NCBI RefSeq assembly: GCF_016056375.1
Contig: NZ_JAEDAE010000002.1
Span: forward strand, 663,298-727,297
Direction: 5' to 3'
Length of the DNA stretch: 64,000 nucleotides
Source of the DNA: Hymenobacter negativus
Lineage (GTDB): Bacteria; Bacteroidota; Bacteroidia; Cytophagales; Hymenobacteraceae
Positions 15,753 through 24,312 of the stretch are shown here, in pieces. Both the position numbers and the translations under genes were made by a program. Below the pieces are notes generated by a model. The model saw nothing but the letters and a program-made list of their open reading frames with translations, was not told the origin of the DNA and did not search any database. Position 1 is the first letter of the stretch; each line of letters starts with the position of its first letter.

Positions 15753-18194
15753 TTGCTGTTACCCCAACACTTCGAACAAAAAATAGGCTTCACTACCCTG
15801 CGCGAGCAGCTTGAGGCCAACTGCCTTTCCGCCTTGGGCCGGCAGTACGTGGCCCGCATGGAGTTCCAATCCAAGCACGAGCCCCTGCTGAAACTGCTGC
15901 AACAGGCCGACGAATTCACCTACCTGCTGCGCTCCGGGGCCGATTTTCCGGCCTCTCACTACCACGATGCCCAGGCCCACCTCAAGCGCGCCGCCCTGCC
16001 GGGTGCCTACCTCGACGTAGCTGCTTTCTTCGAGGTGAAGATGAGCCTGCGCACCATCCGGCAGGCCCTGAGCTTCTTTTCCGATGCCGATGCGGGTCTG
16101 TATCCCACGCTGCGCCTGCTGGGCATTGGCATTCAGGTCGACCGCAACTTGCTGGCGGCCATGGACAAGGTGGTCGATGATGAAGGGGGCGTGCGCGACG
16201 ACGCCAGCCCGCTGCTGCGCCAGATTCGGCAGGAGCTCATTGCTCGCCAGGGCCAGCTGCGTCGGCAGATTGCCGGCATCTTGCGCCATGCCAAGAACGA
16301 GGGCTGGATTCCCAGCGACTCGGAGCCGACCATCCGGGGCGGCCGGCTGGTGCTGCCCGTCATTGCCGAGCACAAGCGCAAGGTGAAGGGCCTGATTCAC
16401 GACGAATCGGCCTCGGGCCAGACCGTGTATATCGAGCCGGAGGCCGTTTTTGAGTTGAATAACGACATCAAGGACCTCGACAATGCCTACCACCGCGAGC
16501 TTATTCGCATTCTCACGGCCCTGACGGACCAGCTCCGGCCCCACATCCCGGACCTGCGCAAGGCCTATTCTTACCTCGGGCTGATTGACTTCATTCGGGC
16601 GAAGGCAAGATTGGCCGTCACGCTCGATTGCCGCCTGCCGCTGCTGCACAACAAGCCCCTGCTGAAGTGGGTGAAAGTGCGCCACCCGCTGCTGCAGCTG
16701 GCCTTTGCCCAGCACAAGCGCGACAACGGCGACCCCCGCGAAGTGGTGCCCCTGGACTTGGAGCTGAACCACGAGCAGCGCATCCTCGTCATCTCCGGCC
16801 CCAACGCCGGCGGCAAATCGGTGAGCCTGAAAACCGTTGGTCTCGTGCAGTTCATGCTGCAAATGGGCCTGCTCATTCCCTGTGCCGACAACTCCGAAGC
16901 CGGCGTGTTCGAGGATATTTTCCTGGACATCGGTGACGAGCAGAGCCTTGAAAACGACCTTTCAACTTATTCTTCGCACCTGCTGGCCATGAAGCAATTC
17001 ATGCTGCTGGCCGGCAAGAAAAGTCTGGTACTGATTGACGAATTCGGCACAGGTACCGAGCCCAGCTTGGGCGGTGCCATCGCCGAGGCCGTGCTCGACC
17101 AACTGAACCGCGCCCGCGTCTACGGCGTCATCACCACCCACTACACCAACCTCAAGAACTTCGCCGAGCGCACCCCGCACCTCGTGAACGGGGCCATGCG
17201 CTACGACCCCGAGAAATTGCAGCCGCTTTACCGGCTTGAAGTAGGCAAGCCGGGCTCATCGTTCGCCATCGAAATTGCTCGCAAAATCGGCTTGCCGAAG
17301 GAAGTAGTGGAGCGCGCCACTCAGCTGGTAGGCAAGGATAAAATCCGCTACGACCGCCTGCTCGAAGGCCTCGAAAAGGAGAAAACCGAGCTCGAAACCC
17401 GCACCGCCGAAGCTGCCAAAGCTGAAAAGCGCCTCAAGCGCGCCGCCCAGGAATACCAGGACCTCAAGCAGCACATCGAAGACACCAAAATCGAAACCCT
17501 GCGCACCGCCAAGCAGCAGGCCAAGGCGCTGTTGGTGAATACCAATCAGCAAATTGAGGCCACCATCGGCGAAATCCGGCGCGGCAATGCCGAGAAGGAA
17601 ACCAACAAAGCCGCCCGCGAGAAGCTCGACAACTTCGTCAAAAAGGAGCTGCAAATTGAGCCGCCCAAGCCCAAGGCCTCGCGCGAGCGGGCCGAAGCTG
17701 GTGACCTCCGTCCCGGCGATAAAGTGGCTCTGTTCGGCCAGGAGGGCCACGGCGAAGTAGTGAGCGTGAAAGGCCAGACCGCCGAAGTCATGTTCGGCGG
17801 CCTGAAAACCCTGACCAAGCTCAGCCAACTCGAAAAGCTGGGCCGTGCCGAAATCCGCGAGCGCGAGCAGGCTGCCAAAGCGCAGAAATCGAAGCTCAGC
17901 GGCGGCGGCTCCGGCGGCAACGGTGTGAACATCACCGACCGCATGGCCGGCTTCAGCCCCACGCTCGACCTGCGCGGCGAGCGCGCCGAAGACGCTCTCA
18001 CCAAAACCATGAGCTTCGTGGACGACGCCGTGATGCTGGGCATGCCCGAAATCAAGTTCCTCCACGGCCGCGGCAACGGCGTGCTCCGGCAAGTGGTGCG
18101 CGACTACTTGCGCTCGCAACGCGCCGTGGCCAGCGTAGCCGACGAGCACGCCGACCGGGGCGGCGACGGCGTGACCATTGCCGTGCTGAAGTAG
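15753..18194 (+). CDS. mutS2: Endonuclease MutS2 / ribosome-collision factor with Smr domain
   Basis: I place the start at TTG 15753 (813 residues), where the sequence LLPQHFEQKIGFTTLREQL aligns with the usual MutS2 N-terminus; the open frame extends to ATG 15648, upstream of the likely promoter. The core has Walker A GPNAGGKSVSLK and Walker B VLIDEFGTGTEP, then a long coiled coil (about residues 510-640) and a C-terminal Smr nuclease domain with LDLRGER and HGRGNGVLR. MutS2 proteins suppress recombination or split collided ribosomes. It is divergent from the regulator gene. Confidence 0.93.
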   Translation: MLLPQHFEQKIGFTTLREQLEANCLSALGRQYVARMEFQSKHEPLLKLLQQADEFTYLLRSGADFPASHYHDAQAHLKRAALPGAYLDVAAFFEVKMSLRTIRQALSFFSDADAGLYPTLRLLGIGIQVDRNLLAAMDKVVDDEGGVRDDASPLLRQIRQELIARQGQLRRQIAGILRHAKNEGWIPSDSEPTIRGGRLVLPVIAEHKRKVKGLIHDESASGQTVYIEPEAVFELNNDIKDLDNAYHRELIRILTALTDQLRPHIPDLRKAYSYLGLIDFIRAKARLAVTLDCRLPLLHNKPLLKWVKVRHPLLQLAFAQHKRDNGDPREVVPLDLELNHEQRILVISGPNAGGKSVSLKTVGLVQFMLQMGLLIPCADNSEAGVFEDIFLDIGDEQSLENDLSTYSSHLLAMKQFMLLAGKKSLVLIDEFGTGTEPSLGGAIAEAVLDQLNRARVYGVITTHYTNLKNFAERTPHLVNGAMRYDPEKLQPLYRLEVGKPGSSFAIEIARKIGLPKEVVERATQLVGKDKIRYDRLLEGLEKEKTELETRTAEAAKAEKRLKRAAQEYQDLKQHIEDTKIETLRTAKQQAKALLVNTNQQIEATIGEIRRGNAEKETNKAAREKLDNFVKKELQIEPPKPKASRERAEAGDLRPGDKVALFGQEGHGEVVSVKGQTAEVMFGGLKTLTKLSQLEKLGRAEIREREQAAKAQKSKLSGGGSGGNGVNITDRMAGFSPTLDLRGERAEDALTKTMSFVDDAVMLGMPEIKFLHGRGNGVLRQVVRDYLRSQRAVASVADEHADRGGDGVTIAVLK

Positions 18195-18274
18195 TAGGGA
18201 GCAGCTTCATATAGAACTTCATGTTTTGATTGCGCTCAGCATGATGCTCTATTGATGCCTGAATAATACACAAC

Positions 18275-18310
18275 AAAAAGGCGGCTCCCGATTCGGGAGC
18301 CGCCTTTTTT
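18275..18310. terminator. Bidirectional terminator between mutS2 and the PLD gene
   Basis: AAAAAGGCGGCTCCCG pairs with CGGGAGCCGCCTTTTTT around a 4-nt loop. A-run and T-run on the two sides serve both convergent genes. Confidence 0.92.
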
Positions 18311-18328
18311 GCGTCAGTTTTGCTCAGC

Positions 18329-20692
18329 TTATTCCACTACTACGCGGCTGGTTTGCACAGCTTCGGGAGTAGTTACCTGCACCATGTACAGGCCCGATTT
18401 CAGCGACGTAGCGTCGATGTTCAGGTCAGTGCCGGTGAGGGGCTGGGTTTGGGTGAGCACCACGCGGCCGGTTACATCGCGCAGCACGATGGTAGCAGTG
18501 CGGGCCGACGTGCTGGCCAGATGCAGCTGGAAGCTGCCGCTGGTGGGGTTCGGGTACACTTGCAGGGTGCTGGCCTGAATGCTGCCATTCTTGGTGGCGA
18601 GCACGAGGCGGCAGACGGCCACCCCGGCAATGTTCTGCTCCGACACGCGGGTCGAGAACTCCTGGTAGTACTGGTTCACAATCTTGGCGTCGTGGATAAC
18701 GAGGGTGTTTTCGTCGTTTTCGTTATCGGCCGAGTTGGTCCAGTTGTGCGAGCCCAGGAAGATGGTGGGGTCCGACTGCGAAGCGCCGGCATCCACAATC
18801 AGGTACTTGTGGTGGAAGATGTAGGAGCCCACTTTCTTAATCATGCGCGTGCCGATGGCCGAGCGGATGATGCGGAAGTTGTTGCCCGAGCCGTCGGTGG
18901 CGCTGGTGTCGTTGGTCACGCCCTCGGTGCAGGCGGCAATGCCACGCAGCTGCACGCGGTCGCGGATGGCGCGGGCAATGTCGGCGCGGGTGATGAGCAT
19001 CGAGGCAAAGTGCAGGTCGTTATCAGCCGTTTGCACGGTTTCGATGAGGCGGCCGTTCACGTTGTCCGTGGGCGAGAAGTACGACTGCACGTCGCGGTTG
19101 CCGATGCGCAGGTAGTGCGGCGTGTTGTCGGTTTTGCGGTTGCCGAAGAGCAGGGTGCCGGGCGTCAGCGTGGTGCTGCCCCACATTTCATTAAACTCGA
19201 TGGTGTACACGCGGGCCAGCGCCTGGTCCTGAATGGCAATGGCCGAGTTGCGGTCAGTCGTGAGCTGGGCCGAAGTCCAGTTGGTCGAGCCCGTCCATAC
19301 CCAGGGAGTAGAGGCTACGTTGGTGTCGGCGTCAATCACCACAAATTTGTTGTGCATGATGGCGCTCCCGCTGCTGCCGGCCTGGGCCGGACGACCTACG
19401 CGCGGAATGGCGGCGTTGAGCGAGTTGATGCTCACGTTGGCGTTGTCGTCTTCGTAAATCACACGCACCTTCACGCCCCGGGCGCGGGCCGCGTTCACCG
19501 AGTTCAGGATGACGGTGCTGTTCCAGTTGTAGATGGCGAGGTCGACGGTTTTGCGGGCCTTGTTGATGTAGCTGGCCAGGGTGTCGGCAATGTGGCCGCT
19601 GGGCAGGTACACGGCGTTGTTGCCGGGCAGGGCCAGGGTGTTATCCACAGGGTTGTTGAAGTACACGCGCATCTTGCCACTCGACAGCGACTGGGTAATC
19701 ATCGGCACCACGCGCGACTGCGACTGGCCCACGCTGTTCACCGAAATGGCTTGCACGTAGTACACCGTGGCGGGCTGCAGGCCGGTCAGGGCCAAGGCGT
19801 GGGTGGTCACGCTGGCGGCATCGGTCACGCTCGTAAACGGGCCGGTGGGCGAGGTGCCGTAGCTCAGCTGAGTGTTGCCGGCGTTCTGAGTCAGGAAGTT
19901 CACGGTAAAGCCCGTGGTGCTGATGTTCGAGGTAGTAGGGGTGCCAATTACGTTAGGCGTCAGGCCCTGAATGAAGTCGGCATAGAGACGGGGCAGCAAC
20001 TGGTAGCCAGTGGTGGTGTTCACCACACCGGTGTTGGCCGTCATGTGCTGGCTGATGAGGCCGATGGCGTCGTACAGGCCCGTGGGAGCGGGCTTGCCGA
20101 TGAGGCCGTACGGGCCCGTGCTGGCCGCGTTGATGTAAAGCGGCGTAGCGGCGTTGTTATTGATGCGGTAGCCGGCTGATACCGAAGCAAATGCCGTTAC
20201 CGGCGCGCCCGTGCTGGTGTTGATGGAGCTAATGCCGTTGATGCGCACCAATTGGCCTTCATACTGCTCGGCAAATGCCGGGGTGATGCTGCCGGCCGGG
20301 AAGCTCACTGGCACCACCGGCCGGTTGCCGGCCAGAATGGTAACGCTGGTGAGGGGGTCGATTTCTAGAAAACCATAGAACTGCTTCAGCTGGCCCGTCA
20401 CCAGGATGCTGTCACCAGGCTGCACCGAGTTTAGCACGGCCGCTACGGCCGGAGTGGTGCCGGCGCTGCCGCCGTAGGCCGCAATGCCAGCCGTGCCGTC
20501 CTGAAAGTAGCGAATCGCGCCGAGCTCGTTGCCGTTGGTGGCAATGCCGCGCACCGTGACGGTGGCCCCCGCCGTGGCGTTGGTGGTGGGCTGCTGCGCC
20601 CGTGCGGCCGCAATGGTGATGGAAGTTTGGGCCGAGGCCGCGTGCCAGGAAGTGGCACACGCCAGCAACGCCAACAGAGTAAATTTCTTCAT
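18329..20692 (-). CDS. Secreted phospholipase D-like protein with OB-fold, FN3 and type IX sorting domains
   Basis: The 787-residue protein starts with a signal peptide (residues 1-21, cut after SAQ or nearby). An OB-fold-like region (about 23-245, VTVRGIATNG...GDSILVTGQL) is followed by an FN3 module (about 250-332) and two PLD catalytic motifs: HNK at 447-449 with D454, and HHK at 627-629 with D634. Both HxK(x)4D motifs are intact, so phosphodiesterase activity on phospholipid or nucleic acid is plausible. The last ~80 residues (LQVYPNPTSGSFQL...) are a type A sorting domain for the type IX secretion system. A shorter paralogue without the PLD part lies just upstream. Confidence 0.9.
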   Translation of the reverse strand: MKKFTLLALLACATSWHAASAQTSITIAAARAQQPTTNATAGATVTVRGIATNGNELGAIRYFQDGTAGIAAYGGSAGTTPAVAAVLNSVQPGDSILVTGQLKQFYGFLEIDPLTSVTILAGNRPVVPVSFPAGSITPAFAEQYEGQLVRINGISSINTSTGAPVTAFASVSAGYRINNNAATPLYINAASTGPYGLIGKPAPTGLYDAIGLISQHMTANTGVVNTTTGYQLLPRLYADFIQGLTPNVIGTPTTSNISTTGFTVNFLTQNAGNTQLSYGTSPTGPFTSVTDAASVTTHALALTGLQPATVYYVQAISVNSVGQSQSRVVPMITQSLSSGKMRVYFNNPVDNTLALPGNNAVYLPSGHIADTLASYINKARKTVDLAIYNWNSTVILNSVNAARARGVKVRVIYEDDNANVSINSLNAAIPRVGRPAQAGSSGSAIMHNKFVVIDADTNVASTPWVWTGSTNWTSAQLTTDRNSAIAIQDQALARVYTIEFNEMWGSTTLTPGTLLFGNRKTDNTPHYLRIGNRDVQSYFSPTDNVNGRLIETVQTADNDLHFASMLITRADIARAIRDRVQLRGIAACTEGVTNDTSATDGSGNNFRIIRSAIGTRMIKKVGSYIFHHKYLIVDAGASQSDPTIFLGSHNWTNSADNENDENTLVIHDAKIVNQYYQEFSTRVSEQNIAGVAVCRLVLATKNGSIQASTLQVYPNPTSGSFQLHLASTSARTATIVLRDVTGRVVLTQTQPLTGTDLNIDATSLKSGLYMVQVTTPEAVQTSRVVVE

Positions 20693-20816
20693 GAAAAAAA
20701 CAGAGTTACGAAACGGTTAATTTTTAAAGATTAGGTGGGAGACGGAATTACAAAGATGCTGAATTTCAGCGAAACGAACCGCTCTCAGACCTCAATAGTG
20801 CCGTGCAACGCAAACT

Positions 20817-21818
20817 TTAATTTTTGCCGCCCGCCCGCACCCGTTTGCCGCCCGTGGTGATGAACGGCACGGGCGAGGCCGTTTCGGTGCCCGCGGCGTT
20901 GCGCGAGCTCACTTCCACGTAGTAGGTAGTGCCCGGAATCAGGTCGTTCAGGGTGAGGCTGTGATGGGTGGTAAGGGCATCGTCGACGCGGCTTTCCTTG
21001 AGCTGCTTGGCATCGAGGCCGTAGCGCACGCGAGTGTCGCCGGCGTTCAGGGTCGAGAACACGACGGTGAAGCCGGTCGGGCTCACGTTCACGGGCACGG
21101 GCTCTTCGGTGAGGCGGGGCAGGCCGCTGCCGCGCACAAAATCGGTGGCCAGGCGGGGCAGCAGCTGATAGCCGCCGGTGCCGCCCGGCGAGTACTGGCT
21201 CATAACGCCGCGCACATCGAACGGCTCGCCCGTGGGGGCCGTGGCCCCGATGAGGCCTTGGGGCCCGGTGCTGGCCGCGCCCACACGCAGCAACGCGCCG
21301 GCCGTGCCGTCGAGCAGGTAGTTGGCGTTGCCAACCAGCGCCTCAGCGGGGGCACCGGCCGGGGTGAGCAGGCGCGTCACGCCCTTAATTTCAATAAGCC
21401 GACCCTCGTTGGCCTCCACAAAGGCCGTGGTGGCCTGGGCTACGGGCACGCGCACCGGGTGCAGCCGTTGGCCGCTGGCCAGCTTATGAAACGAGGCGAT
21501 GGGGTCCATTTCCATCAGCCCATTGTAAACCTTGAGCTGGCCCGTGACCTGGATGCTGTCGCCGGCCTGCAGCTCGCCGTAGCCGGGCAGCTTGGCTGCC
21601 TGGGCGTAGAGGGCCAGGCCGGCCTCGCCATCCTGCACAAAGCGGAGGTTGCCCATTTCGGCCCCGTTCAGCACCACGGCCCGCACCGTGACGGTGCTGC
21701 CAGCCCCCAGGGCACGAGCTGCTTTCAGGGTGAGTACCGGGGGAGTGGGTGGCGTGGGAGGAGAAGCCAGGGCCGGGCCGGAAAACGCCCCGGCGAGAAG
21801 GAGCAACGCGAAGTTCAT
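20817..21818 (-). CDS. Exported OB-fold/FN3 protein, truncated paralogue of the PLD gene
   Basis: A 333-residue exported protein with a signal peptide (1-18, cut near ALA-SP). Its body follows the N-terminal third of the next gene step by step: TVTVRAVVLNGAEMGNLRFV, GDSIQVTGQLKVYNGLMEMD, STGPQGLIGATAPTG, GGYQLLPRLATDFV and an FN3 module ending TTYYVEVSSRNAAGTETASP. It stops where the PLD domain would begin and has a basic tail (GGKRVRAGGKN) but no type IX sorting domain. It may be a periplasmic partner, or the product of a duplication that lost the enzyme domain. Confidence 0.85.
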   Translation of the reverse strand: MNFALLLLAGAFSGPALASPPTPPTPPVLTLKAARALGAGSTVTVRAVVLNGAEMGNLRFVQDGEAGLALYAQAAKLPGYGELQAGDSIQVTGQLKVYNGLMEMDPIASFHKLASGQRLHPVRVPVAQATTAFVEANEGRLIEIKGVTRLLTPAGAPAEALVGNANYLLDGTAGALLRVGAASTGPQGLIGATAPTGEPFDVRGVMSQYSPGGTGGYQLLPRLATDFVRGSGLPRLTEEPVPVNVSPTGFTVVFSTLNAGDTRVRYGLDAKQLKESRVDDALTTHHSLTLNDLIPGTTYYVEVSSRNAAGTETASPVPFITTGGKRVRAGGKN

Positions 21819-21934
21819 AAATTGAAGAATAAGCAGACCGGCAAAGAAATGACTGATGCAAATGGTGGGACAAATTACGCATCATTTAGCATTCTCGGCA
21901 ATATATACAGATTGCTGGTCAGTGTGCTATTCAA

Positions 21935-22975
21935 TCACAAAATATTAACTTCCGGATGCAGTTCAATGCCGAACTGCTGGCGGACGGACGAGATTATCTC
22001 TTCGGCCAGCTGGCGCACCTCGCTGCCGGTTGCGCCGCCGTGGTTCACGAGCACGAGGGCCTGGCGGACGTGCACGCCGTGGGTGCCCGCGCCGGGGCCG
22101 CGCCGCAGCCCTTTCCAGCCGGCCCGCTCGATGAGCCAGCCGGCGGGCACCTTCACGCCGCCGGGCACGGGGTAGCCAGGTAGGTCGGGGTACTGGCTGT
22201 GCAGGTCGTCGAACCGGGCCTGAGAAATTTCGGGGTTTTTGAAGAAGGAACCGGCGTTGCCGATTTCGGCGGGGTCGGGGAGCTTGCTGCGGCGGATGTG
22301 CACCACCGCCCGGCTTACGTCGTGCGGCGTGGGCTCGCCTTCGATGCCTAGCTCGGCCAGCGTTTCGGCAATGGCGCCGTAGCGCACATTGGGCCGAGCC
22401 TGGCGGTGCAGGCGCAGCACCACGGCCGTGACCACAAACTGGTTTTTGAGCGCGTTTTTAAACACACTTTCGCGGTAGCCAAAGCCGCACTCGCCGGCCG
22501 TGAACACGCGCCCCGCGCCGGTGCTGATTTCAATAGCCTCCAGGTGGTCGAAGGTGTCGCGCAGTTCGGCCCCATAAGCCCCGATGTTTTGGAGCGGAGC
22601 GGCACCCACTGTGCCGGGGATGAGGGAGAGGTTTTCGATGCCGCTCAGGTTCTGGTCGAGGGCGTATTGGACGAGGCCGTGCCAGCTTTCGCCGGCCCCA
22701 GCGCGGACGAGGGCCGTACCAGTGTCGCCGTCTTCCGACATGATTTCCAGGCCGCGAATCTCATTCTTGAGCACCACGCCCGGAAAATCCTGGGTGAAAA
22801 GCAGGTTGGAGCCACCGCCGAGGATGAGCTTGTCGGCCGACTGCACTGCGGGCAGTTTCAGCAGCTGGCGCAGCTCATCGGCCGAGGCGAAACGGGCAAA
22901 GTAACGGGCCTGCACGTCGAGGCCGAAAGTGTTGTAGGGGCGGAGGGAAACGTTTTCTTCGAGCGTAGGCATCAT
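21935..22975 (-). CDS. murB: UDP-N-acetylmuramate dehydrogenase
   Basis: A 346-residue flavoenzyme that reduces UDP-GlcNAc-enolpyruvate to UDP-MurNAc in peptidoglycan synthesis. Starts at ATG 22975 or the adjacent ATG 22972 (MPTLEENVSLRPYNTFGLDV) are both possible; the upstream open frame lacks homology. FAD-binding residues are in LGGGSNLLF and NLSLIPGTVGAAPLQNIGAY. The catalytic serine lies in NAGSFFKNP, and the segment VPAGWLIERAGWKG is typical of type I enzymes. The -7 box TACCTTTG ends only 5 nt before the first ATG, which suggests a leaderless or nearly leaderless mRNA. Confidence 0.95.
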   Translation of the reverse strand: MMPTLEENVSLRPYNTFGLDVQARYFARFASADELRQLLKLPAVQSADKLILGGGSNLLFTQDFPGVVLKNEIRGLEIMSEDGDTGTALVRAGAGESWHGLVQYALDQNLSGIENLSLIPGTVGAAPLQNIGAYGAELRDTFDHLEAIEISTGAGRVFTAGECGFGYRESVFKNALKNQFVVTAVVLRLHRQARPNVRYGAIAETLAELGIEGEPTPHDVSRAVVHIRRSKLPDPAEIGNAGSFFKNPEISQARFDDLHSQYPDLPGYPVPGGVKVPAGWLIERAGWKGLRRGPGAGTHGVHVRQALVLVNHGGATGSEVRQLAEEIISSVRQQFGIELHPEVNIL

Positions 22976-22980
22976 GGCCG

Positions 22981-22988
22981 CAAAGGTA
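22981..22988 (-). promoter_or_regulatory. -7 box of murB
   Basis: TACCTTTG on the minus strand ends 5 nt before ATG 22975, so transcription would begin at or next to the start codon. Confidence 0.55.
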
Positions 22989-23027
22989 GCGGCCGCACCG
23001 TAGCGTGGGCAGCAAGCCCGCACGCCC

Positions 23028-23588
23028 TTACTTCGGGTCGGCCTTCACGTTGAAGCGCGAGTCGGCGCGCACGGTGGTGGCTTTGCTCAGGCCCAGCTGG
23101 GTCATCTCCACGGTGGTGAACAGCGTGTAGCTACCGCTGCGCAGGTAGGTATCCAGCTTCTGGCCCGAAGGCGTGAGTTCGATGGTGGTTTGGCCGGTGG
23201 GTACCGGGTTCAGCGAAGCCAGCGGTACTTTGTTGGTGCCCGCCGCATCAGAGGCAATCGAGATGCTGATGCTTTTTACAAAGTCAAAATTCTGGCCGAC
23301 GGGGTCCGTAACCGTCAGGGACAAGCGGTCGAGGGTGACGTCCTTCACGTAGTCGGCGGCCGTGTTGTTGTTCTGGTAAGTGCTGTTGGCGGTGGAGTTG
23401 ACCGTGACGCCCGGCAACGCAATCACCGGCCCGGCGGTGCCGATGGGCAGCGGGCCAGTAGCCGGGAGCTGAAACGTCGAGGAATCGTTAATCTGGAAAG
23501 TGAGCAGGTCCAGAATCTTTTTGCAGCCAACAGTGCCCAGCAGCAGAGCCAGCACGAAAAGAACAGGAATAAAGGGAGACTTTTTCAT
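23028..23588 (-). CDS. Lipoprotein of unknown function
   Basis: The 186-residue protein has a lipoprotein signal peptide: MKKSPF, a hydrophobic core and the lipobox LGTVGC with the acylated cysteine at position 22. The rest is predicted beta-rich, with a regular alternation (VKDVTLDRLSLTVTDPVGQN, FVKSISISIASDAAG, YTLFTTVEMT) suggesting one or two Ig-like sandwiches. No family recognised. It is probably an outer-membrane-anchored periplasmic or surface lipoprotein. It lies 52 bp before murB on the same strand but has no evident functional link. Confidence 0.8.
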   Translation of the reverse strand: MKKSPFIPVLFVLALLLGTVGCKKILDLLTFQINDSSTFQLPATGPLPIGTAGPVIALPGVTVNSTANSTYQNNNTAADYVKDVTLDRLSLTVTDPVGQNFDFVKSISISIASDAAGTNKVPLASLNPVPTGQTTIELTPSGQKLDTYLRSGSYTLFTTVEMTQLGLSKATTVRADSRFNVKADPK

Positions 23589-23671
23589 GAGAGTAAAGGG
23601 CTAGACCGATGGTACGAGCCTCAGCAGACGCTGTGGTAACGGCCAGGCGGCCGGCTTAGTGCGAAATGCAC

Positions 23672-24280
23672 TCAGCCCAGGTAGTGGGCGGCGTAAATGA
23701 TGGCATACACCCAGACCGTGTACAGGCTGGCGTGCCACAGGCCCTGGCCGATGCTGGCGGCCCAGCGGCCCCGGCAACGGTTAGAGTTTTTGAACACCAG
23801 CCGCAAGGCCCGAAAAAACACCCAGTACAGCATGGCGGCGAAGATGAGGATGCCCGTCCAGAGCAGCGCGCCCACCAGCCAGATAACGAACACCGCGACA
23901 ATGGCACCCAGCACCGCCACCAGCACGGCCGCCAGAAAACCCAGAATGCCGTGGCTGTCGCCAATGTCGAAATCAGGTAAGTTCAAGTTGCTAACGATGC
24001 CGTCAGAGCCGGGGAAATGTTTCCGGTTGATGCGGTCGGTGAGGCGGCCCACATCGTCGCGCAGCTTCACGCCGTGGAAGAGGCCCACGGTGGTGAAAAG
24101 GAAAAATCCCGCAAACAAAATCGTAGTCGAAATCAGCGAATTAGCAAACAGCGAGCGGTGCTGCCCCAGCCCGAATAGCCACACGGCTACCGTCGTAAGT
24201 ACCACCACCACGCCCGAAACCAGGGCCACATTGCCCGCACTGAGTAAGTGATAAGAACGGACCGGGGCCGGCGTTTCCAT
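23672..24280 (-). CDS. Polytopic membrane protein of unknown function
   Basis: A 202-residue protein with five likely membrane helices (about residues 15-36, 45-68, 110-133, 135-160 and 180-200). A hydrophilic segment between the second and third helices holds HGVKLRDDVGRLTDRINRKH. The pattern of large aromatic and small residues suggests a compact bundle, but no family is recognised. It lies 32 bp downstream of the sugar transporter on the same strand and may be co-transcribed. Confidence 0.75.
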   Translation of the reverse strand: METPAPVRSYHLLSAGNVALVSGVVVVLTTVAVWLFGLGQHRSLFANSLISTTILFAGFFLFTTVGLFHGVKLRDDVGRLTDRINRKHFPGSDGIVSNLNLPDFDIGDSHGILGFLAAVLVAVLGAIVAVFVIWLVGALLWTGILIFAAMLYWVFFRALRLVFKNSNRCRGRWAASIGQGLWHASLYTVWVYAIIYAAHYLG

Positions 24281-24312
24281 CCAATTACGATTACGGAATC
24301 AAGCCTGAAGCA

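Noticed and set aside
18320..20179. Plus-strand open frame of 619 codons
   Set aside because: It is antisense to the phospholipase D gene, which has intact catalytic motifs and a sorting domain.
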